From the NCBI GenBank assembly GCA_013823855.1, contig PNMW01000082.1, forward strand, positions 124,001 through 188,000: DNA of 64,000 bases, given 5' to 3'. Below the pieces are notes generated by a model. That model saw only the letters and a program-made list of their open reading frames with translations, had not been told where the DNA came from and ran no database searches. Below are positions 22,338 through 32,960 of the stretch, one piece after another. Both the position numbers and the translations under genes were made by a program. The first letter of the stretch is position 1, and each line of letters opens with the position of its first letter. This DNA is from Lysobacteraceae bacterium (GTDB taxonomy: Bacteria > Pseudomonadota > Gammaproteobacteria > Nevskiales > Nevskiaceae).

Positions 22338-22751
22338 AGTGATGCAACGATCTGAAAGCGCTGCTGCAGCCCGCCGGATAAAACTTCGACGGCAGCGTCA
22401 GCATGTCTTCAACCCGCTTCAAATGGTCGCTCTTGAAGAAGCTGAAAGATGGCCAGCGCCTTGACAGCATGCAAAGCCAGATTTGCGCTGCATTGCAGCA
22501 ATTCACAAGCAAACAAAAGGCGCAGTGAACATTATTATTCTTGTCTGCGCCTCTAATCTCTCTTCCAGAAAGGCTAGCTGCCTTTCCTGCATCTCGCCCC
22601 TTGCATCAGGGTTTTTCGTCGATGTCTTTAGTTGTTTTTATCGACTCGACGCCGAGTCTGGCTGAGCCTCACGGCAGTTACAAGCCGAACCGGGTGCTCT
22701 TCCTTGCGGGCTGACCAGCGGCAATCTCTGCGCTGGCCAGCCCGATCAGCC
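22338..22751. other. Gene-poor, A+T-richer gap between phaR and pnp with two hairpins and a possible micro-ORF
   Basis: This 414-bp gap is visibly less GC-rich than its surroundings. It holds AGGCGCAG...CTGCGCCT (22518-22552, 8-bp arms, 19-nt loop; a TTTT follows on the minus strand) and GAAAGGC-TAGCT-GCCTTTC (22568-22586). An ATG at 22403 opens a 41-codon plus-strand frame ending at 22528 (begins MSSTRFKWSLLKKLKDG), with no ribosome binding site and no family I recognise. It may be a remnant of a lost gene. Confidence 0.4.
22708..22743 (-). terminator. Hairpin downstream of pnp (candidate terminator)
   Basis: Arms 22708-22720 and 22731-22743 pair over 13 positions. The single A-C mismatch on the plus strand becomes a G-U pair in minus-strand RNA, which points to a structure of the pnp transcript. 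It begins 9 nt after the pnp stop codon. No T-run follows, so it may be an RNA-stabilising 3' end rather than a classical intrinsic terminator. Confidence 0.5.
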
Positions 22752-24851
22752 TCAGGCGACGTCGACCGCCTTCATCGACAGGCGGATACGGCCCTGCTTG
22801 TCGATTTCCAGCACCTTGACTCTCACGGTCTGCCCTTCGCTGAGTTCTTCCGATACGTTTTCGACGCGCTTGTCGGAAATCTGCGAGATGTGCACAAGGC
22901 CATCCTTGCCCGGCAGGATAGTCACGAAGGCGCCGAAATCCATCAGCTTGGCAACCTTGCCTTCATAGACTTCACCGACCTGCACTTCGCGGGTCAGCGC
23001 CTCAATGCGAGCAATCGCAGCCTTGGCGGCATCACCGTCGATGGCCGCAATGCGGATCGTGCCGTCATCGTCGATGTCGATCGAGGTACCAGTCTCTTCG
23101 GTGATCGAGCGAATGGTGACGCCGCCCTTGCCGATGATGTCGCGGATCTTGTCCGGGTGAATCTTGATCGTCGTGATGCGCGGCGCGAATTCCGACATCT
23201 CGGCGCGCGGCTTGGCGATCGTCGCCGTCATCGACTCCAGGATATGCAGACGGCCGGCACGCGCCTGTTCCAGCGCCTGCTTCATGATCTCGCCGGTGAT
23301 GCCGGTGATCTTGATATCCATCTGCAGCGCGGTGACACCCGAGGTCGTGCCGATGACCTTGAAGTCCATGTCGCCGAGGTGATCCTCGTCGCCGAGGATG
23401 TCGGTCAGCACGGCCCAGCGGTCGCCGTCCTTGATCAGACCCATCGCGACACCGGCGACCGGTGCCTTGATCGGCACGCCGGCGTCCATCAGCGCGAGGC
23501 TGGCGGCGCAGGCCGAGGCCATCGACGACGAACCGTTGGACTCGGTGACTTCGGCGACGACGCGAACGACGTACGGGAAATCCTTGACCAGATCCGGCAT
23601 CACGGCGGCGACGCCGCGCTTGGCCAGACGGCCGTGGCCGATCTCGCGGCGCTTCGGCGCGTTCAGGCGGCCGGTCTCACCGACGCAGTACGGCGGGAAG
23701 TTGTAGTGCAGCATGAACTGGTCGCGGGATTCGCCCTGGAGATTCTCGATCAGCTGGGCGTCCTTGCCGGTGCCGAGCGTGACCACGCCGATGACCTGTG
23801 TCTCACCGCGGGTGAACACCGACGAACCATGGGTGCGCGGCAGGATGCCGACGCCCATGTCGAGACGGCGCACGGTCTTGTTGTCGCGGCCGTCGATGCG
23901 CGGCGCGCCCGACAGGATGCGGTCACGGACCACAGCGTATTCGAGATCGCCGAACGCGGTCTTGATCTTGGCGGCTTCGAACTTCGGCGCATCGCCCGAG
24001 GCCAGCGCGGCGATGGCGGCGTCGCGGACCGCGCGGACGGCGTCCTGACGGGCCTTCTTGTCGGTGATTGCGTAGGCGGCGGTGACATCACCGGTGTAGG
24101 CAGCCAGCGCGGCCGTCAGATCGGCACTGGCAGCGGCAGGCGTCCACTCCGAACGCGGTTTGCCCGCTTCGGCAACGAGTTCGTTGATCGCCTTGATCGC
24201 GGCCTGCATCTGCTCGTGGCCGTACAGCACGGCACCGAGCATCACGTCTTCGGACAGCTGCTGCGCTTCGGATTCGACCATCAGCACGGCGTCGGCCGTG
24301 CCGGCGACGACGAGGTCGAGCTTCGAGTCCTCGAGCTGCTTGTGGGTCGGATTCAGCACATAGGCGCCGTCGATGTAGCCGACGCGCGCCGCGCCGATCG
24401 GGCCCTGGAACGGCACACCGGCGAGCGACATCGCGCACGACGCGCCGAGCAGCGCCGGGATGTCGCCGTCGATCTGCGGATTCGATGACACCACCATCGC
24501 AACGACCTGAATCTCGTTGTAATAACCTTCCGGGAACAGCGGCCGCATCGGCCGGTCGATCAGGCGCGAAGTGAGCGTTTCCTTCTCGGTCGGACGGCCT
24601 TCACGCTTGAAGAAACCGCCCGGAATACGGCCGCCGGCGTAAGTGCGCTCCATGTAATCGACGGTCAGCGGGAAGAAGTCCTGACCTTCCTTGGCTTCCT
24701 TCTTCGCCACCACCGACACCAGCACAACAGTCTGGTCGACGGTAACGAGGACCGCCGCAGTCGCCTGGCGGGCGATGGCGCCGGTTTCGAAAGTGACGGT
24801 GTGGGCACCGTACTGGAATGATTTCTTGATGGGCGCTACGGGATAGACCAT
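22752..24851 (-). CDS. pnp: Polyribonucleotide nucleotidyltransferase (PNPase)
   Basis: 699 residues. Two RNase PH domains (about 1-220 and 310-540), a KH domain ([18 protein letters not shown]) and an S1 domain ([19 protein letters not shown]). It degrades RNA phosphorolytically 3' to 5' and is a degradosome component. It is the last gene of the rimP-to-pnp operon, 48 nt after rpsO. The long RNase III hairpin found before E. coli pnp has no room here and none is seen. Confidence 0.98.
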   Translation of the reverse strand: MVYPVAPIKKSFQYGAHTVTFETGAIARQATAAVLVTVDQTVVLVSVVAKKEAKEGQDFFPLTVDYMERTYAGGRIPGGFFKREGRPTEKETLTSRLIDRPMRPLFPEGYYNEIQVVAMVVSSNPQIDGDIPALLGASCAMSLAGVPFQGPIGAARVGYIDGAYVLNPTHKQLEDSKLDLVVAGTADAVLMVESEAQQLSEDVMLGAVLYGHEQMQAAIKAINELVAEAGKPRSEWTPAAASADLTAALAAYTGDVTAAYAITDKKARQDAVRAVRDAAIAALASGDAPKFEAAKIKTAFGDLEYAVVRDRILSGAPRIDGRDNKTVRRLDMGVGILPRTHGSSVFTRGETQVIGVVTLGTGKDAQLIENLQGESRDQFMLHYNFPPYCVGETGRLNAPKRREIGHGRLAKRGVAAVMPDLVKDFPYVVRVVAEVTESNGSSSMASACAASLALMDAGVPIKAPVAGVAMGLIKDGDRWAVLTDILGDEDHLGDMDFKVIGTTSGVTALQMDIKITGITGEIMKQALEQARAGRLHILESMTATIAKPRAEMSEFAPRITTIKIHPDKIRDIIGKGGVTIRSITEETGTSIDIDDDGTIRIAAIDGDAAKAAIARIEALTREVQVGEVYEGKVAKLMDFGAFVTILPGKDGLVHISQISDKRVENVSEELSEGQTVRVKVLEIDKQGRIRLSMKAVDVA

Positions 24852-24899
24852 GTTGGGCTCTGTCGAACTCGGGAGGGGAACAGCGAAACCGCGTCGGAT

Positions 24900-25169
24900 T
24901 TAGCGACGCAGACCGAGTTCGGCAATCAGCTTGGAATAGCGGCCTTCGTCTTCCCGCTTCAGGTAGTCGAGCAGCTTGCGGCGCTGGTTGACCATCATGG
25001 TCAGACCGCGGCGCGAGTGATGATCCTTCTTGTTGGCCTCGAAGTGCGGTTGCAGCGTCTTCAGACGCTCGGTGATCAGCGCAACCTGCACTTCCGGCGA
25101 ACCGGTATCACCCTTGGCGCGGGCAAACTTCGAAACAACGGCAGACTTCTGTTCAACGGAAAGGGACAT
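24900..25169 (-). CDS. rpsO: 30S ribosomal protein S15
   Basis: 89 residues, exactly the usual length from ATG 25169 ([21 protein letters not shown]). The S15 signature [22 protein letters not shown] is present. It binds 16S rRNA at the central-domain three-way junction. GGAG lies 8 nt before the ATG. A TTG two codons upstream is less likely. Confidence 0.98.
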   Translation of the reverse strand: MSLSVEQKSAVVSKFARAKGDTGSPEVQVALITERLKTLQPHFEANKKDHHSRRGLTMMVNQRRKLLDYLKREDEGRYSKLIAELGLRR

Positions 25170-25250
25170 CGTCAAGCTCCAAGGATGATTTTTACGGTTC
25201 TGTAAACCAGCTATTGTAGCGGCCGTGACCTAGCGTCACAACCGCCGTTC

Positions 25251-26210
25251 TCAGCGGCGGCGAGGTGCGAACGTCGCAGCCAGCATTTCTTTGGATGGCT
25301 CGGGGCCAATCCAGCGTTTCGGGGCAACACGTCGACCAGCCGTGACATCCGCGATGCTGCAGGCCAGGCCATGGGGTCCGTAAACGACCACCGGGCCAGG
25401 TTCGGCACTCGGATACGGACCGCATTCGAGCCCGCGACGCAGGCGAGCGGCATCGAAATCGTCGACATCCAGACGTCGCCAGTCGCCAAGTGCCGCCGAC
25501 AGTGGCATCAGCAAGCCGTTCAGGCGCTCGACGTTGAAGTTGCAGGCGTGCAGGTCCGCCATCGTGACCATCTTCACCTGCTTGAACGGGCCGGTCTCCA
25601 TGCGCCGCAGACCGATCAGATGAGCGCGCTGTCCGAGCAAGGCCGCCCAGTCCTCGCCCAAAGTGCGGATATAGGTGCCCTTCGAGCAGAACACCTCGAA
25701 CGAAAAGCCGGTCGCGTCGACGTCCAGCAGCTTCAGTTCGTGGATCGTGACCCGCCGCGGCTGGCGATCGACTTCAAGCCCTTCGCGCGCCAGTTCGTAC
25801 AGATGCCGCCCGGCCTGCTTGATCGCCGAATACATCGGCGGCACCTGCCCGATCTCGCCGAGCAACTGCGGCAGCACGGCTTCGATCTGCTCGCGGGTGA
25901 CCGATGTGGGATCCGACGTGGCGATGACCTCGCCTTCCGGATCGCCGGTGCTGGTCTGCATGCCCAGCAGCACCTGCGCCTGATAGCGCTTGTCCGATTC
26001 GAGCAGAAAGGCGCCGAGCTTGGTCGCCTGGCCGAAACAGATCGGCAGCAGGCCGGTTGCGAACGGATCGAGACTGCCGGTGTGACCGGCCTTCTCGGCG
26101 TCGTAGAGACGCCGGACCTGCTGCAGCACGTTGTTGGAACTGACGCCGGCCGGCTTGTCGAGCAGCAGGAAGCCGTCGATCAGCGTGCGTTCACGACGCT
26201 GCCGGCTCAT
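25251..26210 (-). CDS. truB: tRNA pseudouridine(55) synthase
   Basis: 319 residues from ATG 26210. The catalytic Asp48 lies in AGHTGSLDPFATGLLP, matching E. coli numbering, and GFLLLDKPAGVSS precedes it. A C-terminal PUA-like region follows. It makes pseudouridine 55 in the T loop of tRNAs. ATG 26210 lies inside the 3' end of rbfA (20-nt overlap) and is preceded by AGGTGAAG. A GTG at 26249 would add 13 unconserved residues. Confidence 0.95.
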   Translation of the reverse strand: MSRQRRERTLIDGFLLLDKPAGVSSNNVLQQVRRLYDAEKAGHTGSLDPFATGLLPICFGQATKLGAFLLESDKRYQAQVLLGMQTSTGDPEGEVIATSDPTSVTREQIEAVLPQLLGEIGQVPPMYSAIKQAGRHLYELAREGLEVDRQPRRVTIHELKLLDVDATGFSFEVFCSKGTYIRTLGEDWAALLGQRAHLIGLRRMETGPFKQVKMVTMADLHACNFNVERLNGLLMPLSAALGDWRRLDVDDFDAARLRRGLECGPYPSAEPGPVVVYGPHGLACSIADVTAGRRVAPKRWIGPEPSKEMLAATFAPRRR

Positions 26211-26613
26211 CTTCACCTGTGCCGCCGCCGGGAGCGTCGGTATCGGCACGATCGACGGCCTGATCGCTGGCGATCGCCGCGCGGATCAAGCCGCCGACCC
26301 GATCGGCGTCGCGCAACGCCATGTCGGCCGAGAAATGTAGGGTCGGCACGTGGCGAATGCGCAAGCGATCGACCAGCAGATGGCGCAGGCGACCGGCGGC
26401 GCCGTTCAGCGCCTTGACCGCCTGCTTGAGTTCCTCATCGGTGCCGAGCTGGCTGACCGACACCTTGGCGTTGCGGACATCGTGGGCAACCACCACGTCG
26501 GTGATCGTCAGACCGCCGATCCGCGGGTCGGTCAGCTCGGTACGGATCAACTCGGACAACTCGCGCTGCAGCTGCGAGTTGATCCGCAGGGTACGGGAAT
26601 ACTCTCTCGGCAC
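26191..26613 (-). CDS. rbfA: 30S ribosome-binding factor A
   Basis: 140 residues. A type II KH fold with REYSRTLRINSQLQRELSELIRTELTDPRIG at the start and HVPTLHFSADMALRDADRV at the end of the domain; the final 25 residues are an acidic tail. It assists late 16S rRNA maturation and cold adaptation. It starts at GTG 26613, with GGAGG upstream and 7 nt from infB. Confidence 0.95.
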   Translation of the reverse strand: MPREYSRTLRINSQLQRELSELIRTELTDPRIGGLTITDVVVAHDVRNAKVSVSQLGTDEELKQAVKALNGAAGRLRHLLVDRLRIRHVPTLHFSADMALRDADRVGGLIRAAIASDQAVDRADTDAPGGGTGEDEPAAS

Positions 26614-26620
26614 TCGGTGC

Positions 26621-29341
26621 TTACGCCTCCGCCTTCACGGTGCGCTTGACCTGAACACGGTCGAAGCACTCGATCTGGTCGCCCGCTTTCACGTCGTTGT
26701 AGTTCTTCACGCCGATACCGCACTCGGTGCCGACGACCACCTTGGTGACGTCGTCCTTGTGGCGGCGCAGCGATTCCAGTTCGCCTTCGAAGATGACGAC
26801 GTTCTGGCGCAGCACGCGAATCGGCAGGCCGCGGCGGACTTCGCCGTCCATGACCAAGCAACCCGCGATGGCGCCGAACTTCGACGAGCGGAACACGTCG
26901 CGCACCTGGGCGATGCCGACGATCTGCTCGCGAGTCTCGGTGCCAAGCAATCCACCGATGGCATCGGACACGTCGTCCAGAACGTCGTAGATGATCGAGT
27001 AGTAGCGGACGTCGAGACCGGTGTCCTGGATGCGACGACGCGCGACGCTGTCGGCGCGAACATTGAAGCCGATGATGATCGCGCGCGATGCCAGCGCCAG
27101 ATCGACGTCGGATTCGCTGATGCCGCCGATCGAGCTCGACACCACGGTGACCTTGACCTCGGCGCTCGGCAGCTTGCGCAGCGCTTCGGCCAGCGCTTCC
27201 GCACTGCCCTGCACGTCGGTCTTGATCATCAGGTTCAGCGACTTCTGCTCCGCCGAACCGTCGCCCATGCGCGCAAATACCTGATCCATGCGCACCGCCT
27301 GGTTTGACGCCAACTTCGCTTCGCGCTGTTTGGACTCGCGCAGGATCGTCAGTTCGCGGGCCTTGCGCTCGTCAGCCACCACGACGATGTCATCGCCGGC
27401 ATCCGGCGCACCGGACAGGCCGAGCACAGCCACCGGAATAGACGGCCCGACTTCCTTCACCGGCAAACCGGCTTCGTTGAACATGGCGCGAACGCGACCG
27501 TAGTGCGCGCCCGAAATGATCACGTCGCCCTGACGCAGCGTGCCGGCACGAACCAGGACCGTCGCCACCGGCCCGCGACCCTTCTCGATCGACGCTTCGA
27601 CGATGGTGCCGCGCGCCATCGTGTCGACCGGCGCCTTCAGTTCGAGCACTTCGGCCTGCAGCAGGATCGCGTCGAGCAGATCGTCGATGCCGGCACCGGT
27701 GAACGACGAAACGCCGACGACCTGCGTGTCGCCGCCGAAATCTTCGGCGACCAGCTCTTCCTTCAGCAGTTCGGTCTTGACTCGCGCGACATCGGAGTCC
27801 GGCTTGTCGACCTTGGTGATCGCGACGATCACCGGCGCGCCGGCGGCCTTCGCATGCTGGATCGCTTCGCGCGTCTGCGGCATCACGCCATCATCGCCGG
27901 CCACGACCAGGATCACGATATCGGTCAGCTGTGCACCGCGAGCCCGCATGCGCGTGAACGCGGCATGACCCGGCGTATCGAGGAAGGTGATGACACCCTT
28001 CTGCGTCTGTACGTGGTAGGCGCCGATGTGCTGGGTGATGCCACCCGCTTCGCCGGCGGCAACGCGCGTCTTGCGGATGTAGTCAAGCAGCGAGGTCTTG
28101 CCGTGATCGACGTGGCCCATGATGGTCACGACCGGCGGACGCGGCATTGCCTTGGTTTCCTGCACATCGCCGGTGGCGGCGTTCATCAGACCGTCTTCGA
28201 CGTCGCTATCCTTGACGAGACGGATCTTGTGCCCCATTTCCTCGACCATCAGCGCAGCCGTGTCCTGGTCGATGATCTGGTTGATCGTCGCCATCAGGCC
28301 GTTCTTCATCATCACCTTGATCAGCTCGGTCGCCTTGACCGCCATGCGGTTGGCGAGCTCGGCCACGGTGATCGCTTCCGGCACTTCGACTTCACGGATG
28401 ACCGGCGCCGTCGGGCGCTCGAAGGTATGCGCGTTCTCGACGTGAATCTGACCGCTCGGCTTGCGCCGGGTCTTCTTGTCACGCTTGCCACCCTTGCCGG
28501 CGGCGAGATGCAGTTCGCGACCACGATCGCCACCGCCACCGGCGCGATCCTTGTCTCGGTCAGCACGTTCCGGCTTCTTGGCTGCGACCGCCGGCGGCGT
28601 TGGCGTCGGCTGCGGGATGATCTTGACTTCGGTGGCACGACGCAGGTTTTCCGCCGCGCGACGACGCGAGGACTCCGCCTCCATGCGTGCGCGATAGATC
28701 GGATCGGTCCGCATCCGCTCGGCTTCCGCGGCCTTCACGCGCTCGGCTTCTTCAGCCGCGGCACGCACCTTGGCTTCCTCCTCCTCGCGCGCGATCCGCG
28801 CCGCCTCTTCGGCAGCTGTCTTGGCAGCGGCAGCAGCATCGACGACCACTTCGACGGCAACCGGGTCGGCCTTGTCTTCGCTGATCGACGCGACCGGATC
28901 AGCCCGGACAGCGACAGCCGGGGCTTCGACTTCAGCGACCAGCGTCGGCACGGCAGCGGGCTGGACAGCAGCCGGTGATGATGCGGCAGCTGTGCTTTCG
29001 GTCGCTTCGACGTCGTCGCTCTTGACGTAGGTCCGCCGTTTGCGAACCTCGATGCTGACGGTCTTGGTCGGCGCACCGCGGCCGCCGCCGAGCTTGAGCT
29101 CAGTGGTTTCCTTGCGCTTGATCGAAATCCGGCTGGCGGCGCCAAGCGTCGAGGTGGCTCCTGCGGTTGATGGCATGCGCGACATCTTCTGCAGATGCTG
29201 CAACAGGGCGATCTTGTCCGAAGGACTGATCGGGGAATCTGCACTCGCCACGGCTACTCCGGCATCCCTGAGCTGCGTCAGCATTTCAGGAACCGGCTTG
29301 CGCAGCTCGGCGGCGAGGTCCAACACGGTAAGGCTGCTCAT
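26621..29341 (-). CDS. infB: Translation initiation factor IF-2
   Basis: 906 residues. An N-terminal IF2_N domain ([18 protein letters not shown]), a long Ala/Glu/Arg-rich charged linker (about 150-330), a second IF2_N-like domain, then the GTPase domain with G1 [13 protein letters not shown]3 DTPGHAAF and G4 TKVDKP. Beta-barrel domains and the C-terminal fMet-tRNA-binding domain follow. It brings initiator tRNA to the 30S subunit. The gene lies in the operon whose first neighbour upstream is tRNA-fMet itself. Confidence 0.98.
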   Translation of the reverse strand: MSSLTVLDLAAELRKPVPEMLTQLRDAGVAVASADSPISPSDKIALLQHLQKMSRMPSTAGATSTLGAASRISIKRKETTELKLGGGRGAPTKTVSIEVRKRRTYVKSDDVEATESTAAASSPAAVQPAAVPTLVAEVEAPAVAVRADPVASISEDKADPVAVEVVVDAAAAAKTAAEEAARIAREEEEAKVRAAAEEAERVKAAEAERMRTDPIYRARMEAESSRRRAAENLRRATEVKIIPQPTPTPPAVAAKKPERADRDKDRAGGGGDRGRELHLAAGKGGKRDKKTRRKPSGQIHVENAHTFERPTAPVIREVEVPEAITVAELANRMAVKATELIKVMMKNGLMATINQIIDQDTAALMVEEMGHKIRLVKDSDVEDGLMNAATGDVQETKAMPRPPVVTIMGHVDHGKTSLLDYIRKTRVAAGEAGGITQHIGAYHVQTQKGVITFLDTPGHAAFTRMRARGAQLTDIVILVVAGDDGVMPQTREAIQHAKAAGAPVIVAITKVDKPDSDVARVKTELLKEELVAEDFGGDTQVVGVSSFTGAGIDDLLDAILLQAEVLELKAPVDTMARGTIVEASIEKGRGPVATVLVRAGTLRQGDVIISGAHYGRVRAMFNEAGLPVKEVGPSIPVAVLGLSGAPDAGDDIVVVADERKARELTILRESKQREAKLASNQAVRMDQVFARMGDGSAEQKSLNLMIKTDVQGSAEALAEALRKLPSAEVKVTVVSSSIGGISESDVDLALASRAIIIGFNVRADSVARRRIQDTGLDVRYYSIIYDVLDDVSDAIGGLLGTETREQIVGIAQVRDVFRSSKFGAIAGCLVMDGEVRRGLPIRVLRQNVVIFEGELESLRRHKDDVTKVVVGTECGIGVKNYNDVKAGDQIECFDRVQVKRTVKAEA

Positions 29342-29361
29342 CGGCGCGCTCCGGAAGTGGT

Positions 29362-30855
29362 TCAGGCCTTGTTCGACTCAAGGCCACGGGCGGTCATGAT
29401 CAACCGGGCCGCGACGTCATCGTCCATCGGCACTTTTTCAGTCAGTTCGTCGGTCGCAAGATCGGCGAGGTCATCGCGCGTGACCACGCCGGCAGCGGCA
29501 AGTCGATACGCGAGATCTTCGTCAACACCCGGGACGGCAAGCAAATCTTCGGCCGGCTGCACCGATGCAGCCTGCTCAGCCTTGGCCAGCGCACGTGTCA
29601 GCAACACGTCCTTGGCGCGATTGCGAAGCTCCTCGACGATCTGTTCGTCGAATTCCTCGATATCGAGCAGTTCCTCATCTGGCACGTAGGCGATTTCCTC
29701 GAGCGAGGCAAAGCCTTCCTGCACCAGGATCAGCGCCACCTCGGCGTCGACTTCCAGCGCTTCCATGAACATCGCCTGGACGCCCTGATTTTCCTGTTCC
29801 TTCTTCGACTCGGCTTCCGCCGCTGTCATGACATTCAAGGTCCAGCCGGTCAATTCCGAGGCCAGACGCACGTTCTGACCGCCGCGGCCGATGGCCTGCG
29901 CGAGCTTGTCTTCGGAGACCGCGATCGACATCGCGTGCGAATCCTCGTCGACGATGATCGATTCGACTTCCGCCGGCGCCATCGCATTGATGACGAACTG
30001 GGCGATGTTGTCGTCCCAGGGCACGATGTCGATGCGTTCGCCCGCGAGTTCGTTGGACACGCTCTGCACGCGCGAACCGCGCATGCCGACGCAGGCGCCG
30101 ACAGGATCGATGCGCTTGTCCTTGGCCTGCACGGCGATTTTCGCGCGCAGCCCCGGATCGCGGGCGGCGCCCTTGATTTCGATCAGCCCCTGCGCGATTT
30201 CCGGCACTTCGAGCTTGAACAGCTCGATCAGGAACTTCGGCGCCGTACGGCTGAGAAACAGTTGCGGGCCACGAATCTGCGGGCTTACTTCGTAGAGATA
30301 GCCGCGAACCCGGTCACCCGGACGGACGGGCTCGCGCGGGATCACCTGATCGCGCGGAATGATCGCTTCCGTGGTGCCGCCGAGATCGACGATGATCGCG
30401 CCTCGCTCGATCCGCTTGACCAGACCGGTCATCAGTTCGCCGACGCGATCGGCATAGGAATCGACGATACGGGCACGTTCGGCATCGCGAACGCGCTGGA
30501 AGATGACCTGCTTCGCCTTCTGGGCGCCGATACGGCCGAACTCGATCGACGGCAGCGATTCCTCGCGCACATCGCCCGGCTTGGCTTCCGGCTGTGTTTC
30601 CTGCGCGCGCGCAAGCAGGAGTTGACGCAGCGGCGTCTCGAAGTTCTCGTCTTCGTCATCGACGATGGTCCAGCGGCGCCAGGTCTCGTAGTCACCGGTC
30701 TCGCGATTGATCGTGACCCGGATGTCCCACTCGGAACCGTAGTGTTCCTTGCTGGCGGAAGCCAGTGCCGCTTCAAGCGCCTGGAAGATGATCTCCTTCT
30801 CGACGCCCTTTTCGTTGGAGACGACGTCCACCATGAGCAATACGTTCTTGTTCAT
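29362..30855 (-). CDS. nusA: Transcription termination/antitermination protein NusA
   Basis: 497 residues. In order: an N-terminal RNA polymerase-binding domain (residues 1-130), an S1 domain, two KH domains ([12 protein letters not shown] marks the second), and two C-terminal acidic repeats (helix-hairpin-helix-like, [22 protein letters not shown]). The acidic repeats are typical of gammaproteobacteria. It modulates pausing, termination and rRNA antitermination. It overlaps rimP by 4 nt. Confidence 0.98.
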   Translation of the reverse strand: MNKNVLLMVDVVSNEKGVEKEIIFQALEAALASASKEHYGSEWDIRVTINRETGDYETWRRWTIVDDEDENFETPLRQLLLARAQETQPEAKPGDVREESLPSIEFGRIGAQKAKQVIFQRVRDAERARIVDSYADRVGELMTGLVKRIERGAIIVDLGGTTEAIIPRDQVIPREPVRPGDRVRGYLYEVSPQIRGPQLFLSRTAPKFLIELFKLEVPEIAQGLIEIKGAARDPGLRAKIAVQAKDKRIDPVGACVGMRGSRVQSVSNELAGERIDIVPWDDNIAQFVINAMAPAEVESIIVDEDSHAMSIAVSEDKLAQAIGRGGQNVRLASELTGWTLNVMTAAEAESKKEQENQGVQAMFMEALEVDAEVALILVQEGFASLEEIAYVPDEELLDIEEFDEQIVEELRNRAKDVLLTRALAKAEQAASVQPAEDLLAVPGVDEDLAYRLAAAGVVTRDDLADLATDELTEKVPMDDDVAARLIMTARGLESNKA

Positions 30856-31322
30856 GAACCTGTCTTCTCCTTGTCGAAATTCGGAACCAGCTTCGCCTTG
30901 TCAATATCAGCGAGCGGGATTGTGATGGGGCCATCGGCAGTTTCAATCGAGACCTCGTCATCGGTCGCGTCCAGGATTGCGCCCTGAAAGCGACGACGAC
31001 CGGCGATCGGCGCCAAGGTCTGGACACGTGCCACTTCGCCCTTGAAACGACGATAGTGTTCCGGCTTCACCAGCGGGCGATCAAGGCCAGGCGACGAGAT
31101 CTCGAGCCGATAGGCCTGCGTGATCACGTCTTCGACGTCCAGCGTTGCTGCGACTTCGCGGCTGACCTTCTCGCAGTCATCCAGCGTGATGCCGTCCGGG
31201 GCGTCGATGAACAGGCGCAACATGCCGGAACCGTCGCGCGGACTGTATTCCAGCAGTACAAGCTCGTAGCCGATGGCATTCACCACTGGCTCCAGCAATT
31301 CGATCAAGCGATCTCGAAGCAC
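30852..31322 (-). CDS. rimP: Ribosome maturation factor RimP
   Basis: 156 residues. The N-terminal domain LIELLEPVVNAIGYELVLLEYS and the signature AYRLEISSPGLDRPLVKPEHYRRFKG are present, followed by a C-terminal SH3-like domain. It assists 30S maturation. It starts at GTG 31322, with GAGGA 8 nt upstream. It is the first protein gene of the nusA operon, and no clear promoter is seen between it and the tRNA terminator at 31381-31402. Confidence 0.95.
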   Translation of the reverse strand: MLRDRLIELLEPVVNAIGYELVLLEYSPRDGSGMLRLFIDAPDGITLDDCEKVSREVAATLDVEDVITQAYRLEISSPGLDRPLVKPEHYRRFKGEVARVQTLAPIAGRRRFQGAILDATDDEVSIETADGPITIPLADIDKAKLVPNFDKEKTGS

Positions 31323-31380
31323 CCAGCGTCCTCGTCAGGGCCACGCCTTGGCGCAGCCTCGAAACTCTCAAAAAACCAAT

Positions 31381-31402
31381 AAAAAAGGCCCACATGGGGC
31401 CC
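31381..31402 (-). terminator. Intrinsic terminator after tRNA-fMet
   Basis: In the minus-strand RNA, a GGCCC/GGGCC stem (31387-31401 with loop ACATG on the plus strand) is followed by six uridines (31381-31386). It begins 23 nt beyond the encoded CCA of the tRNA. It would separate the tRNA transcript from rimP unless readthrough occurs. Confidence 0.85.
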
Positions 31403-31424
31403 GAATACAGCGTGCAACCTGAAT

Positions 31425-31501
<77 letters not shown>

Positions 31502-31515
31502 CCGTTCAGTTGACT

Positions 31516-31544
31516 AGTATAGCGACTCGATGTTCCTCAAGCAA
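31516..31544 (-). promoter_or_regulatory. Sigma-70 promoter for tRNA-fMet
   Basis: On the minus strand, TTGCTT (31544-31539), a 17-nt spacer and TATACT (31521-31516) place the transcription start about 8 nt before the tRNA 5' end. Spacing and the -10 (5 of 6) fit the sigma-70 consensus well. Confidence 0.75.
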
Positions 31545-31584
31545 CGCTTTTTTTGATCGTAGATGACAAAGTCATCCTGTTCGT

Positions 31585-31669
31585 TGGTGCCGACGCCGAG
31601 ACTCGAACTCGGACGACTTTCGCCGCTACCACCTCAAGGTAGTGCGTCTACCAATTCCGCCACGTCGGC
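31585..31669 (-). tRNA. tRNA-Leu (anticodon GAG)
   Basis: 85 nt with encoded CCA and a long variable arm, as in class II tRNAs. The acceptor stem GCCGACG/CGTCGGC is perfect. The loop TTGAGGT gives anticodon GAG (31633-31635), reading CUC/CUU. The position after secG matches leuU of E. coli; no separate promoter is obvious, so it is probably transcribed with secG. Confidence 0.97.
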
Positions 31670-31720
31670 CCTGCCACTTCAAACCGTGCTGGGAATATGA
31701 TTTCCAGCGCGTCGCGTAGT

Positions 31721-32134
31721 CTACCCTGGAACCTGCGGCTTGGGTGCGTTTTCTGCATCCGCCGGCGCAGATTCTGCGGCCGGAGCCGCCGGAACCTGCG
31801 GGGCCGCGCCTGCATCGGCCGGCGCCGCCGGCAACTGGACTGCTGGGGCCGCCGTCTCTGCGGTAGGCGCTGCAAGACCTTCGACCACGCTCTCACTGTT
31901 CGAGCGACCGTGAACGATGTAAGCCAGCGCCAGACTGAGAACAAAGAACGCCGCCGCCAGCCAGGCCGTCACACGGGTCAGGAAGTTGGCCGAACCGCGA
32001 GCGCCGAACACGGTACCGGAGGCGCCGCTGCCGAACGCAGCACCAGCATCGGCCCCCTTGCCATGCTGGATCAGCACCAGGCCGATCAGCGCGATGGAGA
32101 CCAGCACATGCAGGACTACCAGAATTGTGTACAT
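31721..32134 (-). CDS. secG: Preprotein translocase subunit SecG
   Basis: 137 residues from ATG 32134. Two membrane helices (about 2-24 and 54-75) enclose the conserved cytoplasmic loop QHGKGADAGAAFGSGASGTVFG. The C-terminal 50 residues are an Ala/Pro-rich tail, longer than usual but common in related bacteria. It supports SecYE translocation of proteins across the inner membrane. It lies 23 nt after tpiA. Confidence 0.95.
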   Translation of the reverse strand: MYTILVVLHVLVSIALIGLVLIQHGKGADAGAAFGSGASGTVFGARGSANFLTRVTAWLAAAFFVLSLALAYIVHGRSNSESVVEGLAAPTAETAAPAVQLPAAPADAGAAPQVPAAPAAESAPADAENAPKPQVPG

Positions 32135-32157
32135 GAAAACCGATCGTCTTTCTGAGG

Positions 32158-32940
32158 TCAGGCGTCGCGCGACGCGGCCAGGATCTGGGCCGATGCGCAA
32201 ATCGCGAGGAATTCCGGAGCCTTGAGCGATGCGCCGCCGATCAAGCCGCCATCGACGTCCTCGCAGGAGAACAGCGATGCCGCGTTGTCAGCCTTGACGC
32301 TGCCGCCGTAAAGCAGGCGAACCGAGTCCGCGACTCTAGCATCGTTCGCAGCAATGACGCCACGAATGAACGCGTGCGCTGCCTGCGCCTGCTCAGTGCT
32401 TGCCGTGCGACCGGTGCCGATCGCCCAGACCGGCTCGTAAGCAATCACGGCATTGCGGAAGGCGTCGATGCCGGCACCCGCGATCACGGCGTCCAGTTGA
32501 CGCTTGAGCACCGATTCCGTTTCGTCGGCTTCGCGCTCAGTCAGGGTTTCGCCGATGCACAGCACCGGGATCAGGCCGCCGGCCTGTGCCACGACAAACT
32601 TGCGAGCGACGCAGGCATCGTCTTCGCCGTACAACGTGCGGCGTTCGGAATGACCGACCAGTACATGACTGCAACCGACGTCGTTGAGCATCGCGGCGTC
32701 GATTTCGCCGGTGAAGGCTCCAGGCTTGGCTTGATCACTGAGATTCTGGGCACCGAGCGCAATCGGGGACGCGGCGAGATGCCGATGGGCCGCCTCCAGG
32801 TATACGGATGGCGGACACACCAGCACGTCGATCGCCGGGCACTCGGCCGCGCCACGCACCAAGCCTTCGAGCAGCGCCGCATTGGCTGCCGACGAGCCAT
32901 TCATCTTCCAGTTGCCTGCCACCAGGTAGCCGCGAGCCAT
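32158..32940 (-). CDS. tpiA: Triosephosphate isomerase
   Basis: 260 residues. It interconverts DHAP and glyceraldehyde 3-phosphate in glycolysis. The N-terminal GNWKMNGS carries the catalytic Asn and Lys, HSERRTLYGE the catalytic His, and AYEPVWAIGTGRTA the catalytic Glu. Two adjacent ATGs occur (32943 and 32940); the second is better spaced from GGAGG. It lies between glmM and secG, as in Pseudomonas. Confidence 0.97.
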   Translation of the reverse strand: MARGYLVAGNWKMNGSSAANAALLEGLVRGAAECPAIDVLVCPPSVYLEAAHRHLAASPIALGAQNLSDQAKPGAFTGEIDAAMLNDVGCSHVLVGHSERRTLYGEDDACVARKFVVAQAGGLIPVLCIGETLTEREADETESVLKRQLDAVIAGAGIDAFRNAVIAYEPVWAIGTGRTASTEQAQAAHAFIRGVIAANDARVADSVRLLYGGSVKADNAASLFSCEDVDGGLIGGASLKAPEFLAICASAQILAASRDA

Positions 32941-32960
32941 CATTCCTCCGATTTCATGAT

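Noticed and set aside
31561-31584. GATGAC-AAA-GTCATC hairpin next to tRNA-Leu as a terminator
   Set aside because: The 6-bp stem is real but no T-run follows on the minus strand, so termination there is unsupported.
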